Part shown: positions 16,148-23,982 of the stretch, piece after piece
Layout of the letters: each line of letters starts with the position of its first letter
Numbering within the stretch: position 1 is the stretch's first letter
Assembly: GCF_023101185.1 (NCBI RefSeq)
Contig: NZ_CP078077.1
Coordinates: 1,207,630-1,271,629, forward strand
DNA: 64,000 bases
Source: Microbacterium galbinum
Lineage (GTDB): Bacteria > Actinomycetota > Actinomycetes > Actinomycetales > Microbacteriaceae
Direction of reading: 5' to 3'
Position numbers and translations under genes: made by a program
The notes under the pieces: generated by a model
The model's input: the letters and a program-made list of their open reading frames with translations, nothing else
Told to the model about the DNA's origin: nothing
The model's database searches: none

Positions 16148-17122
16148 ATGGCCCTGACCCTCCCCCTCCGGCGCGACCCCGCCACCTCGGGCGCCCCGAA
16201 GCGCCGCACCCGCGCGGGCATCGCGCTGAGCACCCCCACGGCGGCGCTGTTCGTGCTGCCCGCGGCCGTGCTCTTCGCGGTGCTGATCCTCTACCCGATG
16301 CTCGCCGCGCTCAGCTACTCGTTCTTCGACTGGCAGGGCACCAAGCAGGGCGGCTTCGCCGGCGTCGCCAACTACATCACGCTCCTCACGAAGGAGCCGT
16401 ACGCCTCCGAGCTGTGGAACGCGTTCGGGCACAACCTGCTGCTGTTCGCCGGGGCGCTCGTCTTCCAGAACTCGCTCGGCCTCGGCATCGCGACGCTGCT
16501 GCACCGCCGCAAGCGCACCAAGCGCTTCTTCCAGACGATCTTCGCGCTCCCCTACCTCGTGAGCCCGATGGTCATCGGCTACCTGTGGTCGCTCATGCTG
16601 TCTCCGCTGTTCGGTCCGGTCAACGCGATCCTGCGCGGCGTGGGCCTCGAGAGCCTGGCCCTGCCGTGGCTCGGCGACCCGCAGCTCGCGATCTGGGTGA
16701 TCGTGCTCGTGAGCGCCTGGCAGTGGCTCGGTTTCCCGATCCTGCTCTACGGCGCGGCGCTCGGCGGCATCCCCGAGGAGATCGAGGAGGCCGCGTCGCT
16801 CGACGGCGCGACCGCCGCCAAGCGCTTCCGCTACATCACCCTGCCGATGCTCACGCCCACGATCGGCATCATCACCGTGCTCACCTTCATCGGCAGCATG
16901 GAGGCGATGGCGATCCCGTTCGCCCTCGCCGGATCCAACGGTGCCCCCGCCGGGTCGACCGACGTGATGATGCTGCTCTTCTACCGCACCGCCTTCGAGT
17001 CGGGCAACCCGAACTCGATCGGCGTCTCCTCCGCGCTCGCGACGGTCCTCTTCATCTTCATCATGGTGATCTCGGTCGTGATCACCTCGACGATGCGTCG
17101 CGCCGAACGAAAGCTGTTCTGA
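16148..17122 (+). CDS. Sugar ABC transporter permease (MalF type)
   Basis: A 324-residue permease with six hydrophobic segments. The cytoplasmic coupling loop EEIEEAASLDGATAAKRFRYITLPML (about residues 212-237) is the EAA motif of binding-protein-dependent sugar permeases. Near the start, FVLPAAVLFAVLILYPMLAALSYSFFDWQG is the standard first helix and LSYSFFDW signature. Its stop overlaps the next gene's start (TGATG), so the two permeases are coupled. It probably forms the channel with the MalG-type partner for the sugar bound by the upstream lipoprotein. Confidence 0.9.
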   Translation: MALTLPLRRDPATSGAPKRRTRAGIALSTPTAALFVLPAAVLFAVLILYPMLAALSYSFFDWQGTKQGGFAGVANYITLLTKEPYASELWNAFGHNLLLFAGALVFQNSLGLGIATLLHRRKRTKRFFQTIFALPYLVSPMVIGYLWSLMLSPLFGPVNAILRGVGLESLALPWLGDPQLAIWVIVLVSAWQWLGFPILLYGAALGGIPEEIEEAASLDGATAAKRFRYITLPMLTPTIGIITVLTFIGSMEAMAIPFALAGSNGAPAGSTDVMMLLFYRTAFESGNPNSIGVSSALATVLFIFIMVISVVITSTMRRAERKLF

Positions 17123-18042
17123 TGAGCACCGCCACCGAAACCCGCCCGGAGCCGACCACCGAGGCCATCGTCTCGGGCCGTCGCCCCGCCGCGCCCCGAC
17201 GCCGGTCGAGCCGCACGAACGACACCCCGTTCATCGGACGCCTGTTCGCGAACGTGTTCCTGTGGGGATACGCGCTCGTCGCGATCGGCCCGCTGCTGCT
17301 CATGGTCAACAACTCGCTGCGCACCCAGCAGCAGATCGCGACCGAGCCGCTCGGCCTGCCCGTGCCGCCGACGTTCACGAGCTTCCAGAACGCGTGGATC
17401 ACGGCATCCTTCGACACCTACTTCGTCAACTCGATCACCGTCACCGTCGGCTCGGTCATCGTGACCACCGTCGTGTCGGTGCTCGCCGCCTACGCGTTCG
17501 CCCGGGCGCGGGCGAAGTTCTTCCGGGGCATCGAGGCGGTGTTCCTCTCGGGCCTCATGCTGCCGGTGCACCTCGCGATCCTGCCGCTGTTCTATCTGCT
17601 CGACTCGCTCAAGATGACCAGCAACGTGTTCAGCCTGATCCTCGTGTACGGCGCCCTCGGCATCCCGTTCACGACCTTCGTGCTGACGGTCTTCTTCCGC
17701 GCCCTGCCGATCGAGCTCGAAGAGGCGGCGCGCATCGACGGCGCGGGTCCGTTCCGCACCTTCGTGCAGATCCTGCTGCCGCTCGTGCGTCCGGCGCTCG
17801 CGACCGTGATCGTCTTCCGCTTCGTGCCCGTGTGGAACGACTTCTTCTACCCGCTGATCCTGCTGCGCGACCGCGACTCGTACACGCTGCCCGTCGGGCT
17901 CACCCGCTTCTTCGGCGAGTACTCCACCGACTGGCCGCAGCTGTTCGCGGGTCTCACGATCGCCACGATCCCGCTGGTCGTGCTGTTCCTGCTGGCCACG
18001 AAGCAGATCGTCAACGGCCTCACCTCCGGCATGAGCAAGTGA
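17122..18042 (+). CDS. Sugar ABC transporter permease (MalG type)
   Basis: A 306-residue permease. A variable, proline/arginine-rich cytoplasmic N-terminus (1-35) is followed by six helices. The EAA coupling loop is IELEEAARIDGAGPFRTFVQILLPLVRPAL (about 200-229). It has the MalG-type GLMLPVHLAILPLFYLLDSLKM and PVWNDFFYPLILLRDRDSYTLPVGL text. It overlaps the preceding permease by one base and is followed 7 bp later by the serine hydrolase gene. It is the second half of the transport channel. Confidence 0.9.
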   Translation: MSTATETRPEPTTEAIVSGRRPAAPRRRSSRTNDTPFIGRLFANVFLWGYALVAIGPLLLMVNNSLRTQQQIATEPLGLPVPPTFTSFQNAWITASFDTYFVNSITVTVGSVIVTTVVSVLAAYAFARARAKFFRGIEAVFLSGLMLPVHLAILPLFYLLDSLKMTSNVFSLILVYGALGIPFTTFVLTVFFRALPIELEEAARIDGAGPFRTFVQILLPLVRPALATVIVFRFVPVWNDFFYPLILLRDRDSYTLPVGLTRFFGEYSTDWPQLFAGLTIATIPLVVLFLLATKQIVNGLTSGMSK

Positions 18043-18049
18043 GTCGCGC

Positions 18050-19009
18050 GTGGTGAACGGCGCTCCGGGCTCGGCGTGGGCATCGCTGCGGTCGATCGAC
18101 GACGATGCGGTGGTGCTCGGCTCCGCCGCCGATGACGAGCGGATGCCGTTGACCCCGGCGCACCTGTTCGACCTCGCGTCGCTCACCAAGACGTTCACGA
18201 CCGTCGCCGCGCTGCGGCTCGTCGACGCCGGGCTGCTGGGGCTGGACGAGCCCGTGCGGTCGTTCGTGCCCGTCGGCTCGGAGGCCGATGGCGTGACGCT
18301 GCGGCAACTGCTCACGCATACATCGGGCTTGCCGGCCGAGGGGCGGATGTGGCGGACGGGACTCACCGGGGAGGAGCTGCGCTCGGCGGTGCTCCGGTCG
18401 CCGCTCGTCGCGTCAGCGGGCTCGGTGCACCGCTACTCGGACGTCGGATTCATCGCGGTCGGCGAGATCGTGGAGCGGGTCTCGGGGCGGGCGTTGGACG
18501 CGCACGTCGCCGAGATCGCGGGGTTGCTCGGCGCATCGTCAGTGACCTGGCAGCCTTCGGCGGACCTCGCGGTGGCGACCGAGAGGCAGCCGCATCGCGG
18601 GCTCGTGCGCGGCGAGGTGCACGACGAGTTAGCTCACGCCCTCGGCCGCCCCGCGGGTCACGCCGGGCTGTTCGGGACGGTCGAAGACGTGGCGGCGCTC
18701 GCGCGCATGATCCGCGACGACGGGGTCGGCGCCGGCGGACGCGTACTGTCGGCCGACGGCATCCGTCTGATGACGACGCCCGCCGCGACCGCCGATGCCG
18801 GGTACGGACAGGCGCTCGGCCTGCGCGTGCGCGACGCGGCCTGGATGGGCGGGGCGGATGCCGTCGGCCACACCGGCTTCACGGGCACCGCGTTCGCGGT
18901 CTCGCGCTCGGGCGCCTTCGGCGTGCTGCTCACCAACCGCGTGCACCCGACTCGCGAGGGCACCGATCTCAGCGCCGCGCGCCGGGAGTTCTTCTCGTTC
19001 CTCGGATGA
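18050..19009 (+). CDS. Serine beta-lactamase-fold hydrolase (AmiE/AmpH-like)
   Basis: A 319-residue penicillin-binding-protein/beta-lactamase-fold enzyme. The nucleophile motif is SLTK in FDLASLTKTFTTVAALRLVD (about 43-62). The second motif appears as YSD (RYSDVGFIAVGEIVERVSG) and the third as HTGFTG (VGHTGFTGTAFAVS). No signal peptide is present. It is cotranscribed with a sugar ABC transporter and lies opposite namZ. In B. subtilis a protein of this fold, AmiE, cuts MurNAc from its peptide in the same salvage operon, so the same role is proposed here. An esterase or D-aminopeptidase remains possible. The GTG at 18050 follows the permease stop by 7 bp. Confidence 0.83.
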   Translation: MVNGAPGSAWASLRSIDDDAVVLGSAADDERMPLTPAHLFDLASLTKTFTTVAALRLVDAGLLGLDEPVRSFVPVGSEADGVTLRQLLTHTSGLPAEGRMWRTGLTGEELRSAVLRSPLVASAGSVHRYSDVGFIAVGEIVERVSGRALDAHVAEIAGLLGASSVTWQPSADLAVATERQPHRGLVRGEVHDELAHALGRPAGHAGLFGTVEDVAALARMIRDDGVGAGGRVLSADGIRLMTTPAATADAGYGQALGLRVRDAAWMGGADAVGHTGFTGTAFAVSRSGAFGVLLTNRVHPTREGTDLSAARREFFSFLG

Positions 19010-19028
19010 GGTGGGCTCCTCGGGCCGG

Positions 19029-19125
19029 GACGCTTCGACAAGCTCAGCGACCCAGTGCTAGCGGGCCCCTGAGCTTGTCGAAGGGCCCCACAACCTGGGT
19101 CCCTGAGCTTGTCGAAGGGCCCCGC
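19029..19125. repeat. CTTCGACAAGCTCAG repeat cluster (three half-copies)
   Basis: One forward half (CTTCGACAAGCTCAGCGACC) and two inverted halves (CCCTGAGCTTGTCGAAGGGC) fill the gap between the hydrolase and the rhodanese gene. The inverted pair can form long hairpins and may terminate transcription from both sides. The same words recur at 12561, 22989, 31536, 62809 and 63583. Confidence 0.7.
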
Positions 19126-19131
19126 CCCGCG

Positions 19132-19467
19132 CTACTCCCCGCTCACCAGCTCTCCCCCGGCGGCGCGCCAGTCGATGAGCCCGCGCGCCATGTTGGTCGC
19201 CTCGAAGCCCAGCTCGGCGAGCAGGTTCGCGGCGCCGCTCGACAGCAGCCCTCCCGTGCAGAAGGTGAGGAGCATCCGGTCGTCGGGGAGTTCGTCGGCG
19301 CGTCCTTCGAGCTCGCCGAGCGGGATGTGGATCGAACCCGGGATGTGGGCGCGGCGCCAGTCCTGCACACGTCGCACGTCGATCACGAGGGCGCCCTCGG
19401 CGATGAGCCGTTGCGCCTCTTCTGAGGTCACCGCCGGCGGGCGCCGGAAGAAGTGCCGCACACTCAC
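19132..19467 (-). CDS. Rhodanese-domain protein
   Basis: A 111-residue single rhodanese domain. The active-site loop has the cysteine in LLTFCTGGLLSSGAANLLAELGF (Cys about residue 70), which would carry a persulfide. It also has the N-terminal ALVIDVRRVQDWRRAHIPGSIHIPLGEL text of the family. The GTG at 19467 gives the start VSVRHFFRRPPAVTSEEAQRL and overlaps the next gene by 4 bp. It forms a small operon with two membrane-protein genes and is probably the last gene controlled by the CTTTAG palindrome upstream. Confidence 0.87.
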   Translation of the reverse strand: MSVRHFFRRPPAVTSEEAQRLIAEGALVIDVRRVQDWRRAHIPGSIHIPLGELEGRADELPDDRMLLTFCTGGLLSSGAANLLAELGFEATNMARGLIDWRAAGGELVSGE

Positions 19468-19727
19468 CGGCGGGCCTCTCGTCGCACGTTGACCAGGGTG
19501 AGCACACCGCCGGCGACCGGGATGAGAGCCATCAGGCGGGTGCGCAGCATCAGGTCGCGCGCGAACAGCGCCGTGACGGCGACCGCCAGGAACAGCGCGC
19601 CGTGCACCGGACCGATCACCGAGGCGACCCCGTCGATGTGCACGGTGGCGAGGTTGATCAACAGCACCGCGATGCTCAGCAGCTCGAGCACCGACAGCAC
19701 CTCGAGCACCCGCAGCACGGGCCTCAT
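19464..19727 (-). CDS. DUF3817 membrane protein
   Basis: An 87-residue membrane protein with three hydrophobic segments. The sequence MRPVLRVLEVLSVLELLSIAVLLINLATVHIDGVASVIGPVHGALFLAVA matches the DUF3817 pattern (LLxxNLxxVH...GPxHGxLF). Function is unknown; such proteins are common next to transporters in actinobacteria. It overlaps both neighbours by 4 bp, so it lies in one operon with the rhodanese and the DUF2269-like gene. Confidence 0.8.
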   Translation of the reverse strand: MRPVLRVLEVLSVLELLSIAVLLINLATVHIDGVASVIGPVHGALFLAVAVTALFARDLMLRTRLMALIPVAGGVLTLVNVRREARR

Positions 19728-20170
19728 GCGGCACCCGGTCGCACGATCATGAGCACGACGACCGCGGCCCAGAGCACATTGAAGACTCCGGTGAGCATGC
19801 GCATGGTGCGCAGGCCGCGTGCATCCAGGGTGCCGGCGAGCGCGTCGCGCTGGGCGGGCACGATCCGCAGCGCGAGCAGCGCACCGGCGACGGCGGTGAG
19901 CACCATGGCGATCGTGATCCAGATCTCGCCGAGACGCCCCTGCACGGCCGCGAGCACGAGTCCGATCACGGGAACGACAAGGGCCAGGATGCCGTAGACC
20001 CGGGTGATCCGGTGCAACACCGTCGCGACGGCGGGCGCGGTGGCGACGGCATCCGCTCCGGTGCCGGTGGCCGGTGCCGCGAATCGCGGGAAGAGGCTGG
20101 TGGTGACGGCGACGGGGCCGACGAAGAGGATGCCGGCGAGCACGTGCGCGGCGAGCAGGATGTTCTCCAT
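19724..20170 (-). CDS. Integral membrane protein (DUF2269-like)
   Basis: A 148-residue protein with four hydrophobic segments. It starts MENILLAAHVLAGILFVGPVAVTTSLFPRFA, which is like the DUF2269 family (HVLxGxxxxGPxxxxxxxFPR). It continues RVYGILALVVPVIGLVLAAVQG. Function is unknown. It is the first gene of the operon leading to DUF3817 and rhodanese genes. A CTTTAG-N5-CTAAAG palindrome lies 2 bp upstream of its start, so control by the adjacent MarR regulator is likely. Confidence 0.75.
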   Translation of the reverse strand: MENILLAAHVLAGILFVGPVAVTTSLFPRFAAPATGTGADAVATAPAVATVLHRITRVYGILALVVPVIGLVLAAVQGRLGEIWITIAMVLTAVAGALLALRIVPAQRDALAGTLDARGLRTMRMLTGVFNVLWAAVVVLMIVRPGAA

Positions 20171-20172
20171 AG

Positions 20173-20189
20173 CTTTAGTCTAGCTAAAG
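20173..20189. promoter_or_regulatory. CTTTAG-N5-CTAAAG palindrome, candidate MarR operator
   Basis: A 17-bp inverted repeat with perfect 6-bp arms overlaps the expected promoter or leader of the membrane-protein/rhodanese operon. MarR-family operators are typically palindromes of this size, and a marR gene lies 114 bp further upstream. The pairing is inferred. Confidence 0.55.
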
Positions 20190-20201
20190 GTTTACGGGCG
20201 G

Positions 20202-20268
20202 CGAGACCGCACTTCGGTCGCGAGACATGATCAGCGACGTGGTGTCTCACGGCGGAAGTGGTGTCTCG
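20202..20268. repeat. CGAGAC-family inverted repeat, copy A
   Basis: Ends CGAGACCGCACTTCGG and CGGAAGTGGTGTCTCG are imperfect inverted repeats of about 26 bp around a 15-bp centre. A second copy lies at 42309. The family differs from the 86-bp elements. Confidence 0.65.
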
Positions 20269-20302
20269 GCGAAGGAGGGGCCGGCTCAGCGCGGGGTGCG
20301 GC

Positions 20303-20722
20303 TCAGCGCGGGGCGCGCATCAGGTCGGCGACGTGGGCGCGCAGCGCCTCGGTGAGCGACGGATGCTTCGCCGCGAACTCCGCATCGAGGGCGGCGATGC
20401 GTGCCCCGGCATCCGCCAGCAGCCGGTCGCCCGCGCGCGTCACGCGCAGGTGCGAGGCCGCGCCCGCTCGCTCGGTGTCGTCTTCGACGAGTCCGTCCTT
20501 CTTGAGTCCCGCCACCGCGACGTGCGCGCTCGGTGCCGTGATGCGCGAGCGGCGCGCGAGTTCGCTGAACGACAGCCCCGGCATGGCGCGGATGTGCCCG
20601 AGCAGCGCGTAGGTGCGCGAGGTGAGACCCACCGGTTTCAGCGCCTCGGCGAACGCCGCCTGCCACGCCGCCGTCACGGTCAGCAGCGCGACCGTGGGGC
20701 TGAACGGGGGCGTCTCGGACAT
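20303..20722 (-). CDS. MarR-family transcriptional regulator
   Basis: A 139-residue MarR-type winged helix. The DNA-binding part is RTYALLGHIRAMPGLSFSELARRSRITAPSAHVAVAGLKKDGLVEDDTERAGAASHLRVTRAGDRLLADA (about residues 36-105), including the wing at EDDTERAGAASHLRVT. It lies upstream of the membrane-protein/rhodanese operon on the same strand and presumably represses it through the CTTTAG palindrome. It is divergent from the two-component system, with repeat element 7 between them. Confidence 0.88.
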   Translation of the reverse strand: MSETPPFSPTVALLTVTAAWQAAFAEALKPVGLTSRTYALLGHIRAMPGLSFSELARRSRITAPSAHVAVAGLKKDGLVEDDTERAGAASHLRVTRAGDRLLADAGARIAALDAEFAAKHPSLTEALRAHVADLMRAPR

Positions 20723-20791
20723 CTGTTCAGGCTACCCGGGTCGCCCCTGGCATCCGTCCGCCCCTTCGTCTCCGGCATCCGACCCCCACCA

Positions 20792-20880
20792 CCCGCACAA
20801 CTTCGGAGACCCGACACGACACGCCGGATGCCGGGGGCGCCCGGCCGGCGTGTCGGCGACGATCTCCGAAGTTGTGCGGG
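20792..20880. repeat. 89-bp inverted-repeat element, copy 7 (18-bp perfect ends)
   Basis: The ends CCCGCACAACTTCGGAGA and TCTCCGAAGTTGTGCGGG are perfect 18-bp inverted repeats. Inside is a nested CGACACGCCG/CGGCGTGTCG repeat as in copies 5 and 6. Unlike most copies it lies between two divergent genes, upstream of both. Confidence 0.82.
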
Positions 20881-20912
20881 CGAGGCGACCCCGGCAACCC
20901 GGTTGCACCCGA

Positions 20913-20929
20913 CTTCAGCCGCGCTTCAG
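20913..20929 (+). promoter_or_regulatory. Two CTTCAG repeats 11 bp apart, candidate response-regulator site
   Basis: CTTCAG at 20913-20918 and 20924-20929 sits 24 bp before the response-regulator start. The same hexamer, also at helical spacing, stands before the PepSY gene at 23143. This is what an OmpR-type regulator binding its own promoter would leave. Confidence 0.55.
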
Positions 20930-20952
20930 CAGAAAGGCAGCACACTGGAGGC

Positions 20953-21630
20953 ATGCGCATTCTGGTGGTCGACGACGAGGTGCGTCTCGCCGACGCCGTG
21001 CGCCGCGGGCTCGAAGCCGAAGGGTTCGCGGTCGACGTCGCCCACAACGGGGTCGATGGGCTCTGGCGCGCCCGCGAGACCCGCTACGACGCGATCGTGC
21101 TCGACCTGATGATGCCGGGCATGAGCGGGTGGAAGGTGTGCGAGGCGCTGCGCGCCGAGGAGAACTGGACGCCCGTGCTCATGCTCACCGCCAAGGACGG
21201 CGAGTGGGACCAGGTCGAGGCCCTCGAGACCGGTGCCGACGACTACGTCACGAAGCCGTTCTCGTTCGCGATCCTCGTCGCCCGGATCCGCGCCCTCGTG
21301 CGCCGCGGGGCGGTCGCACGCCCGGCCGTGCTCGAAGCCGGAGACCTGCGCCTCGACCCCGCCGCCCACGACGTCTGGCGCGGCGAGACACCGATCACCC
21401 TCACCGCCCGCGAGTTCTCGGTGCTCGAGTACCTCATGCGCCACCGCGGGCAGGTGATCTCGAAGCGCACCCTCATCGAGGGGGTGTGGGACGACGACTT
21501 CGACGGCGACCCGAACATCGTCGAGGTCTACGTCGGCCACCTGCGGCGCAAGGTCGACAAGCCCTTCGACCGCGAGGCCATCGAGACGATCCGCGGCGCC
21601 GGATATCGATTGGCGGCCGACGGTGGCTAG
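20953..21630 (+). CDS. OmpR/PhoB-family response regulator
   Basis: A 225-residue response regulator. The receiver domain has acidic residues at 8-9, the phospho-acceptor Asp51 in IVLDLMMPGMSGWK and Lys101 in DDYVTKPF. The C-terminal winged helix (about 130-222) contains ITLTAREFSVLEYLMRHRGQVISKRTLIEGVWDDDFDGDPNIVEVYVGHLRRKVD and the closing TIRGAGYRL. The ATG at 20953 follows GGAGG. It overlaps the sensor kinase gene by 8 bp. CTTCAG repeats before it and before the PepSY gene suggest autoregulation and a direct target. Confidence 0.93.
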   Translation: MRILVVDDEVRLADAVRRGLEAEGFAVDVAHNGVDGLWRARETRYDAIVLDLMMPGMSGWKVCEALRAEENWTPVLMLTAKDGEWDQVEALETGADDYVTKPFSFAILVARIRALVRRGAVARPAVLEAGDLRLDPAAHDVWRGETPITLTAREFSVLEYLMRHRGQVISKRTLIEGVWDDDFDGDPNIVEVYVGHLRRKVDKPFDREAIETIRGAGYRLAADGG

Positions 21631-22966
21631 GCGCGGCTGGCGGTCGGTGCGCGGGCGCACCACGCTCGGTGCGACGGTCGTCGTGGCGGTGGCGCTGGCG
21701 ATCGGCGCGGTGTCGTTCTACGGCATCCTGAGCGGGAGCATCCATTCGGCGACCGAGCGCTCCGCCGAGCAGCGCCTCGACGAGCTCGCCGAGCGGCTCG
21801 ACCAGCCGGGCGGTCGCGGGCCCGACGGCGCCGGCGGTCTCGGCGGGCTCGCCGGGCTCGACGACGAGATCGTGCAGATCATCGCCGACGACGGATCGGT
21901 GCGCGCCGCCAGCGAAGAGGCGCGGGATGCCCTCAGCTCGACCGTTCTGCCCGTCACCGACGACGCGATCACGATGACCATCGACGACGAACCGATGCTC
22001 GTGCTCTCGGACGACCTCGACGACGACCGGACCCTCGTGCTCGCCGTCTCGGTCGAGAACGACGCCGAGACACTGTCGACCGTCGCGGTTCTGCTCACCG
22101 TCGCCGTTCCGCTGCTGCTGCTGCTCGTCGCCGTGACGACGTGGCTCGTGACCGGACGCGCGCTGCGGCCGGTCAGTCGCATCCGCGAGGAGGTCGACGG
22201 CATCACCGCCGAGCGCCTGCACCACCGGGTGGCGGTGCCCGACTCCGCCGACGAGATCGCGGCACTCGCGTCGACCATGAACGGGATGCTCGATCGGCTC
22301 GACGCGTCGGCGACGGCTCAGCGCAGATTCGTGTCGGATGCTTCGCACGAACTGCGATCGCCCCTCGCCGTGATCCGCCAGCACGCCGAGCTCGCCCAGG
22401 CCCACCCCTCGACCACGAGCATCGGCGAACTGGCCGAGGTCGTGTCGGACGAGGGTCTGCGGCTGCAGGGCATCGTGGAATCGCTGCTGCTGCTCGCCCG
22501 CCTCGACGAGGGTGCCGGCTCGGTGCACGAGCCGGTCGACCTCGACGACATCGCGCTCGGCGAAGTGCGGCGACTGCGCTCCTCGGGGATGGAGGTCGAC
22601 GGGTCCGGCATCCGCGCCGCCCGCGTCGAGGGTGACCCGCGCCTGCTCGGGCAGTTGCTGCGCAACCTCGCCGACAACGCGGCCCGGCACGCGCAGGGTT
22701 GCGTGGCGATCGCGGTCGCACCCGCCGACGGGTACGTGTTCGTCACCGTCGAGGACGACGGCGCGGGTGTGCCGGTCGACGAGCGGGAGCGGGTGTTCGA
22801 ACGCTTCGTGCGCCTCGACGAGGCGCGAAGCCGCGACGCCGGCGGCAGCGGACTCGGGCTCGCGATCGTGCGGGGTATCGCCGCGGCCTCGGGTGGAACG
22901 GTCGCCGTCGACGATTCCCGCTGGGGCGGCGCTCGGTTCGTCGTGACGCTGCCGCTCGCGCGATAG
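21623..22966 (+). CDS. Sensor histidine kinase
   Basis: A 447-residue membrane kinase partnered with the response regulator it overlaps. Transmembrane segments are at about 14-36 and 152-176, flanking an acidic extracytoplasmic loop rich in Gly and Asp. A HAMP domain follows (TGRALRPVSRIREEVDGITAERLHHRV). The H-box is FVSDASHELRSPLAV with His242, the N-box is LLRNLADNAARHA, and G-boxes are DDGAGVP and GSGLGLAIVRGI. The highly acidic sensor loop (DDDEP, SDDLDDDRT) and a PepSY target suggest a cell-envelope or metal/antimicrobial-peptide signal, which is inference. The GTG start at 21623 lies within the regulator gene. Confidence 0.92.
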   Translation: MARRGWRSVRGRTTLGATVVVAVALAIGAVSFYGILSGSIHSATERSAEQRLDELAERLDQPGGRGPDGAGGLGGLAGLDDEIVQIIADDGSVRAASEEARDALSSTVLPVTDDAITMTIDDEPMLVLSDDLDDDRTLVLAVSVENDAETLSTVAVLLTVAVPLLLLLVAVTTWLVTGRALRPVSRIREEVDGITAERLHHRVAVPDSADEIAALASTMNGMLDRLDASATAQRRFVSDASHELRSPLAVIRQHAELAQAHPSTTSIGELAEVVSDEGLRLQGIVESLLLLARLDEGAGSVHEPVDLDDIALGEVRRLRSSGMEVDGSGIRAARVEGDPRLLGQLLRNLADNAARHAQGCVAIAVAPADGYVFVTVEDDGAGVPVDERERVFERFVRLDEARSRDAGGSGLGLAIVRGIAAASGGTVAVDDSRWGGARFVVTLPLAR

Positions 22967-22988
22967 CGGCACGGTTTGTCGGGGCGGG

Positions 22989-23063
22989 ACGCTTCGACAG
23001 GCTCAGCGACCCAGTTCCGTCAGCGACCCAGCGCGACGGGTCCCTGAGCCTGTCGAAGGGCCC
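22989..23063. repeat. CTTCGACAGGCTCAG repeat pair
   Basis: An inverted pair of the CTTCGACAGGCTCAG/CTGAGCCTGTCGAAG family, with GCGACCCAG joined twice between them, lies after the sensor kinase. It can fold into a long hairpin and may end the two-component transcript. Confidence 0.7.
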
Positions 23064-23082
23064 ACTGCACGGAGCCGCGTTC

Positions 23083-23119
23083 CTGAAGACCGCTTCAGGA
23101 CGCTTCAGGGTGGCTTCAG
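23083..23119 (+). promoter_or_regulatory. CTTCAG repeat array before the PepSY gene
   Basis: CTTCAG occurs at 23093, 23103 and 23114, with its complement CTGAAG at 23083. The spacing of 10-11 bp puts all on one helix face. The same hexamer precedes the response-regulator gene. It is probably the binding site of that regulator. Confidence 0.6.
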
Positions 23120-23142
23120 CGGTGTCGCGGGAGCATGAAGCC

Positions 23143-23952
23143 ATGAACGACAACACCCCGAACCCCGACCAGACGCCCGAGTCCACGCCCGACGCTCCGA
23201 CGGTCCCCGTGACCCCGACGACGGATGCCACGACGCCCGCACCGACCGCACCCTCGGCCGAAGCATCCGCCGCCCCTGCCGCTCCCGCCCCGAAGCCGGG
23301 ACGCAAGCGCGCTCTGCTCATCGGCGGAGGAATCGCCGCGGCCGTGGTGCTCGCCGGCGGCGGTGTCGCCATCGGAGCGGCGATCGGCGACGACTTCGGT
23401 GACGACGACGACCGCCCCTCGATGTCGGACGGCCAGCGCCACGACGGCGACCGCGGAGACGACCGCGGACAGGACGACCGCGGCGACGACCGCTCCGACG
23501 ACGGCGCACCGCAGCAGGGCGGCCCCGTGACCGGCATCGGTTCGGACTCCGCCGACGAGATCGTCGAGATCGCGGATGCCGCCCGCGGCGCCGCCGACGG
23601 CGAGGTCACCTCGATCGACGCGAAACGCGACGGCTCGTGGGAGGTCACGCTCGAGACGGCATCCGGTGACGAGTCCGAGGTGCGCGTCACCGCCGACCTC
23701 GCGACGAGCATCGTGTCGACGGATGCCGCCGACGGTGACGACACCGGGCCCTCGCTGACCCTCGACGAGGCGACCATCCGCTCGCTCGTCGCCGCGGCGC
23801 TCGACGAGGCCGAGGGGCGCATCACCGACCTCGACGTCGACGACGACAGCGTCAGCCCCTACGACGTGTCGGTGCTCACGAGCGACAACCGCTCGATCGA
23901 CATCGACGTCGACAGCGCCTTCGCCGTCGTCGGCACCGACCTCGACGACTGA
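23143..23952 (+). CDS. Membrane-anchored PepSY-domain protein
   Basis: A 269-residue protein. A proline/alanine/threonine-rich cytoplasmic tail (1-52) precedes one transmembrane segment (KRALLIGGGIAAAVVLAGGGVAIGA, about 55-80). A very acidic Asp/Arg-rich spacer (DDDDRPS, then GDRGDDRGQDD) follows, and then two PepSY-like units (about 125-190 and 200-269) with DEIVEIADAARGAADGEVTSIDAKRDGSWEVTLE. PepSY domains are thought to restrain proteases or bind peptides. CTTCAG repeats upstream link it to the adjacent two-component system, probably as its output. Calcium or cation binding by the acidic spacer is speculation. Confidence 0.83.
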   Translation: MNDNTPNPDQTPESTPDAPTVPVTPTTDATTPAPTAPSAEASAAPAAPAPKPGRKRALLIGGGIAAAVVLAGGGVAIGAAIGDDFGDDDDRPSMSDGQRHDGDRGDDRGQDDRGDDRSDDGAPQQGGPVTGIGSDSADEIVEIADAARGAADGEVTSIDAKRDGSWEVTLETASGDESEVRVTADLATSIVSTDAADGDDTGPSLTLDEATIRSLVAAALDEAEGRITDLDVDDDSVSPYDVSVLTSDNRSIDIDVDSAFAVVGTDLDD

Positions 23953-23982
23953 GGCCCGCGCCGGGGCGGATACGATGCAGGG

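Noticed and set aside
18050..19009. Beta-lactamase resistance gene
   Set aside because: It has the serine hydrolase fold but lacks a signal peptide, and sits in a sugar-uptake operon, so a cytoplasmic amidase/esterase is more likely.
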